A DNA stretch of 64,000 bases from Bogoriella caseilytica (GTDB lineage Bacteria > Actinomycetota > Actinomycetes > Actinomycetales > Actinomycetaceae). A program made the translations under genes and the position numbers. Where the stretch lies: NCBI RefSeq assembly GCF_003752405.1, contig NZ_RKHK01000001.1, positions 1,798,001-1,862,000 of the forward strand. Reading direction: 5' to 3'. A model generated the notes under the pieces. That model was not told the origin of the DNA. It worked only from the letters and a program-made list of their open reading frames with translations, and did not search any database. Every line of letters begins with the position of its first letter. Within the stretch, counting starts at the first letter, position 1. Positions 60,638 to 64,000 of the stretch are shown here, one piece after another.

Positions 60638-61501
60638 ATGCGTGGGGGCATGGGAACGGTCGACGACGACGTCGTCACGGTGCCCCCTGCCCTGTGGGCG
60701 CGGCACGGGGCGCCGTTGCCTATGCAACGCCCGCACCGCCACGACGACATCGAACTCAACTTCGTCGAGTCCGGGCAGCTGGAGTACCTCTTCGGTGGCA
60801 CGCACGTGCGCGTGGGCCCCGGGGAGATCGCGGTGTTCTGGGGCGCCACCCCGCACCGGTTGACCGAGCCGGTGGCGCACGACGGCGAGGTGAGCTGGGT
60901 GCACATCCCCCTGGCCACCGCGCTGAGCTGGTCTCTACCGGCGGAGGGTCTGGCCGTGCTGCTGCGCTCGACGCCGCTGGTGCTGGACGCCGAGGTGGTC
61001 AGGTGTGACCTGGCGGCCCAGTTCGCCACCTGGCAGGCCGATCTGCTCGAGGAGGACGCCACCGCAGCGCTGCTGGAGGTGCAGGCCCTGGTGCGGCGGG
61101 TGCTGCATCACGCTGATGCGGCGTCCACCGGTGAGGACGTCAGCGGGGGCGGTCCGGAGCAGATGAGCACGGCGGTGGCCATCGCCCGGTACGTCGCCGA
61201 GCACTTCCGCGAGCCGATCTCCGCCGCCGACGTCGCGGCTGCCACGCACCTCAATCCCACCTACGCCATGACTCTCTTCCGGCAGACGGTGGGCTGCACC
61301 ATCGGCACCTATCTCACCCGGTGCCGGGTGGCCGAGGCACAGCGCCTGCTCATCGGGACGTCCATGACCACCGTGGACGTGGCACACGCGGCCGGCTTCG
61401 GCTCGCAGAGCACGTTCTACTCCCATTTCACCCGCACCTGCGGACGGGCCCCCGGCGCCTACCGGGCCGCCATGCAGCACGATGCGCGCTCCCGTGGATA
61501 G
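60638..61501 (+). CDS. AraC-family transcriptional regulator
   Basis: The 287-residue regulator has a cupin-like N-terminal sensor (HRHDDIELNFVESGQLEYLFGGTHVRVGPGEIAVFWG) and two C-terminal helix-turn-helix motifs (PISAADVAAATHLNPTYAMTLFRQT; MTTVDVAHAAGFGSQSTFYSHF). It resembles MelR/RhaS-like activators of sugar operons. Divergent from the GH4 operon, it is the likely regulator of both. Start ATG 60638 is leaderless. The 3' end overlaps the MFS start by 20 bases. Confidence 0.9.
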   Translation: MRGGMGTVDDDVVTVPPALWARHGAPLPMQRPHRHDDIELNFVESGQLEYLFGGTHVRVGPGEIAVFWGATPHRLTEPVAHDGEVSWVHIPLATALSWSLPAEGLAVLLRSTPLVLDAEVVRCDLAAQFATWQADLLEEDATAALLEVQALVRRVLHHADAASTGEDVSGGGPEQMSTAVAIARYVAEHFREPISAADVAAATHLNPTYAMTLFRQTVGCTIGTYLTRCRVAEAQRLLIGTSMTTVDVAHAAGFGSQSTFYSHFTRTCGRAPGAYRAAMQHDARSRG

Positions 61502-62783
61502 CCCGAGCCAGGGCTCTGGCACACAGCAGATCGCCCAGGCGCTCGCCGTCGATGAGGCGGCGCAGCAGCGCCTGCATCGGCGCACCCTGGCCGTGGTCGT
61601 CCTCAGCCAGGTGCTCGGTGGTGCCGGCTTGGCGGCCGGCATCACCGTGGGTGCGCTGCTGGCGCAGGACATGCTCGGCTCGGATGGGCTCACCGGGCTT
61701 CCCACGGCGCTGTTCACCGTGGGCTCGGCTGCGTCCGCCTTCCTCATCGGGCGCTTCACTCAGCGCCTGGGCCGGCGCCTCGGGCTGGGCCTGGGCTTCA
61801 CGGCCGGGGCGCTCGGCGCCGCGGGCGTGGTGGTGGCCGCGGTGCTCGGCAGTGCGCCGCTGCTGTTCCTGGCGCTGTTCATCTACGGGGCCGGGACGGC
61901 GGCCAATCTGCAGGCCCGCTACGCCGGAACCGACCTGGCGCTCCCGGCCCAGCGCGGCACCGCGGTGAGCGTGGCGCTGGTCTCGACCACGCTCGGCGCC
62001 GTCGCGGGCCCGAACCTCGTGGAGCCGCTGGGCACGCTCGCCACCGGCCTGGGCATCCCGGCGCTGGCTGGGCCCTTCCTGCTGGCCGGGGTGGCGTACC
62101 TCGCGGCCGGCCTGGCACTCCTGGCCCTGTTGCGCCCGGACCCCTTCCTGGTGGCGCGCGAGCTGGAGGTCATCGCGGCTGGCCCGCCGGTGGCGGGCCA
62201 GCCGCCCGAAGAGTCGCCGCCGCCCGCCACGGGGGCCTACGTGGGCGCCGCGGTCATGGTGCTCGCGCAGATCTCGATGGTGGCGATCATGACGATGACG
62301 CCGGTGCACATGCGCGCCCACCACCACGACCTGGGTGAGGTAGGCCTGGTGATCGGCATCCACGTGGGCGCGATGTACCTGCCCTCCCTGCTCACCGGCG
62401 TGCTGGTGGACAAGATCGGCCGCACGGCTGTGGCGCTCGCCTCCGGCGTCACCCTCTTGCTGGCCGGCGTCGTGGCGGCGGTGGCGCCCGGTGACTCCCT
62501 CGGCCTGCTGATCCTGGCGCTGGCACTGCTGGGCATCGGATGGAACTTCGGCGTCATCGCCGGCACCGCGCTGGTCGTGGACGGCACGGTGCCCGCCAAT
62601 CGCGCCCGCACCCAGGGCAGTATCGACGTGCTGATCGCGCTCGCCGGAGCGGGCGGAGGCGTGGCCTCGGGGGCCGTGATGTCCGCGACCAGCTACGGCA
62701 CCCTCTCGCTGGCGGGCGGCGTGCTGGCCCTGCTGCTCATTCCGGTGCTGCTCTGGGCGCGGCGCCGTCCGGCTGGGGTGTGA
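61482..62783 (+). CDS. MFS transporter
   Basis: The 433-residue protein has 12 predicted helices, the MFS loop motif GRFTQRLGRRLGLG after helix 2 and a second-half copy LVDKIGRTAVALA. The central loop is Pro/Glu-rich (GQPPEESPPP). ATG 61482 lies within the AraC gene, so translation is coupled. Its link to the alpha-galactoside locus is unclear; it may export a metabolite or sugar. The 3' end overlaps the convergent CoA-disulfide reductase gene by 47 bases. Confidence 0.87.
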   Translation: MRAPVDSPSQGSGTQQIAQALAVDEAAQQRLHRRTLAVVVLSQVLGGAGLAAGITVGALLAQDMLGSDGLTGLPTALFTVGSAASAFLIGRFTQRLGRRLGLGLGFTAGALGAAGVVVAAVLGSAPLLFLALFIYGAGTAANLQARYAGTDLALPAQRGTAVSVALVSTTLGAVAGPNLVEPLGTLATGLGIPALAGPFLLAGVAYLAAGLALLALLRPDPFLVARELEVIAAGPPVAGQPPEESPPPATGAYVGAAVMVLAQISMVAIMTMTPVHMRAHHHDLGEVGLVIGIHVGAMYLPSLLTGVLVDKIGRTAVALASGVTLLLAGVVAAVAPGDSLGLLILALALLGIGWNFGVIAGTALVVDGTVPANRARTQGSIDVLIALAGAGGGVASGAVMSATSYGTLSLAGGVLALLLIPVLLWARRRPAGV

Positions 62784-64000
62784 GCGGCGGGGCGGCTGCT
62801 CGGTTGCTCAGGTCTGGCAGTTCCGCAGGGCGACGTGGTCGTTGAACCACTCTGGGCGCGAGTGACGGTGCAGGGGCGGTCTGGAGGGAGCGCAGGGTGT
62901 TCCAGCCGCCGGAGAGGCTGCGGGCATCGATGCCCGCTCCGCGCAGGATGCGCACGGCGAGGTAGGAGCGCACGCCGCTCGCGCAGAGCACGGCCACCGA
63001 ACGTCCCCGGGCCGCGGCACGCACCTCGTCGAGGCGGTCACGCAGTTCGGTGTGTGGCAGGTGCAGCGCGCCGTCGAGGTGGCCGGCGGCGTACTCCTCG
63101 GCTGAGCGGACATCCAGCACGAGGGAGTGTGCGCGGACTTGCTCAAGCTCCTCGGGGTGCCACTGCGGCATGGTCCCGTCCAGCGCGTTCTGGGCGACAA
63201 AACCGAGCATGTTCACCGCGTCCTTCGCTGAACCGTAGGGCGGGGCGTAGGCGAGCTCGAGTTCGGCGAGATCGTCGGCCGTCATCTCCGCGCGCAGGGC
63301 GGTGGCGAGGACGTCGATCCGTTTGTCCACACCGTCCCGGCCCACGCCCTGCGCGCCGAGCAGTCGGCCGTCCGGGGCGAAGCTCGCCACGAGGTGAAGC
63401 TGTTCGGCGCCCGGGAAGTAGCCCGCGTGGTGGCCGGCGTGGACTCGCACCACCTCGTATTCGATGCCGGCCGAGCGCAGGGTGGACTGGTTCGCCCCGG
63501 TCACCGCGGCCGTCATCCCGAAGACTCGCACAATGGCTGTGCCGAGCACGCGTTGCTGCGGCGTCGTGCGGTGCCCGCTGAGGGAGTCGGCGGCGCGCCG
63601 TCCCTGGCGGTTGGCGGGCCCGGCCAGCGGCACACTCCCCAGGGCGCCGGTCACGGCGTGGCGGACCTCCACGGCGTCTCCGACGGCCCAGATGTGCGGA
63701 TCCGAGGTGCGCTGATCGCCGTCCACCCGGATCGCGCCGCGGGCGCTGAGCTCCAGGCCGGCCTCCTCGGCCAGTGTGCTGGCGGGCCGGACGCCGACGT
63801 TGACCACGACGAGGTCAGCCGGCAGGTCCGTGCCGTCGGACAGCGCCACCGTGGTGGTGCCGTCCGCGGCGTCCGTGACCGCCTGGGCGGAGACGCCGAG
63901 GTGCAGGGTGACGCCGTGTGCGGTGAGTTCCTGGGCGAGCAGCGCGGCGAGCTCGGCATCCAGCGGAGGCAGGACGTGGTCGGCGAGCTCGACGAGATGG
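62737..64000 (-). CDS. CoA-disulfide reductase/rhodanese fusion (5' end outside window)
   Basis: Reading from the window end, the visible 420 residues contain the second half of a pyridine-nucleotide disulfide oxidoreductase (LVVVNVGVRPASTLAEEAGL, HIWAVGDAVEV, and a dimerisation domain with AYAPPYGSAKDAVNMLGF) followed by a rhodanese domain (HSLVLDVRSAEEYAAGHLDGALHLP) with the active Cys in VLCASGVRS. This is the CoADR-RHD architecture used for CoA-disulfide or polysulfide reduction. The last 45 residues are a Pro/Ala/Arg-rich tail that overlaps the MFS gene and is probably unstructured. Confidence 0.87.
   Translation of the reverse strand, partial: HLVELADHVLPPLDAELAALLAQELTAHGVTLHLGVSAQAVTDAADGTTTVALSDGTDLPADLVVVNVGVRPASTLAEEAGLELSARGAIRVDGDQRTSDPHIWAVGDAVEVRHAVTGALGSVPLAGPANRQGRRAADSLSGHRTTPQQRVLGTAIVRVFGMTAAVTGANQSTLRSAGIEYEVVRVHAGHHAGYFPGAEQLHLVASFAPDGRLLGAQGVGRDGVDKRIDVLATALRAEMTADDLAELELAYAPPYGSAKDAVNMLGFVAQNALDGTMPQWHPEELEQVRAHSLVLDVRSAEEYAAGHLDGALHLPHTELRDRLDEVRAAARGRSVAVLCASGVRSYLAVRILRGAGIDARSLSGGWNTLRSLQTAPAPSLAPRVVQRPRRPAELPDLSNRAAAPPLTPQPDGAAPRAAPE

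Overview
The window is 64 kb of very GC-rich, densely coded DNA from a high-GC Gram-positive bacterium (Actinomycetota, most likely order Micrococcales). Supporting signs are an orphan groEL2-type chaperonin gene under two CIRCE operators, the actinobacterial families DUF4032, DUF3263, DUF4333 and LytR_C, a WXG100 protein, OtsA/OtsB trehalose synthesis, a secretin-less Tad pilus locus, and many genes that appear to be leaderless (a TANNNT box 6-7 nt before the start codon). The species cannot be fixed from the sequence alone.

Layout. 1-3.2 kb: end of a membrane protein gene, an MFS exporter, a MerR regulator fused to a sliding-clamp-like domain, and a TetR regulator. 3.3-10.5 kb: a Tad/Flp pilus operon (flp, tadE, tadG, cpaB, cpaE, cpaF, tadB, tadC). 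10.5-14.4 kb: rlmB, cysS and a DUF4032 gene on the minus strand, then a DUF4333 lipoprotein. 14.9-18.7 kb: a sugar ABC ATPase of the UgpC/MsiK type, otsB and otsA. 18.8-25 kb: Ser/Thr kinase, membrane-anchored DsbA-like protein, tRNA-Thr, two small unknown genes, ung, DUF3263 and LytR_C. 25.4-31 kb: a large cell-surface protein with 102 Glu-Pro-Thr repeats, then a DUF5819/HTTM pair. 31-35 kb: phytoene-desaturase-like oxidoreductase, groEL and a WXG100 gene. 35.2-41.7 kb: a tightly coupled operon (fatty acyl-CoA reductase/HAD fusion, SDR, PlsC acyltransferase, AGPS-like flavoprotein, LysR) that looks like an ether-lipid pathway. 41.8-51.4 kb: a DMT transporter and CoA-dependent catabolic genes (CaiB, GcdH, 3-hydroxyacyl-CoA dehydrogenase, thiolase, enoyl-CoA hydratase), with an aminotransferase, a nitrilase-family amidase and a quinone oxidoreductase. 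51.4-54.5 kb: a C45 hydrolase, an intact IS481-family element and an Abi/HEPN gene preceded by a structured RNA candidate. 54.5-62.8 kb: an alpha-galactoside-type sugar locus (binding protein, two permeases, Gfo/Idh, GH4, AraC, MFS). 62.7-64 kb: a CoA-disulfide-reductase/rhodanese fusion cut by the window end.

How the parts fit. The sugar importer near 55-58 kb has no ATPase of its own; the stand-alone UgpC/MsiK ATPase at 15-16 kb is the natural partner. CaiB, GcdH, enoyl-CoA hydratase, hydroxyacyl-CoA dehydrogenase and thiolase together would take glutarate to acetyl-CoA. The FAR/HAD-SDR-PlsC-AGPS operon contains nearly every step for 1-alkyl-2-acyl phospholipid synthesis; a dihydroxyacetone-phosphate acyltransferase is the one step not obvious. 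The items most worth a second look are the ether-lipid operon and its altered HAD motif, the MerR-clamp fusion with its duplicated promoter element, the Abi gene with its RNA hairpin at an IS junction, and two genes that seem to lack an ATG/GTG/TTG start.
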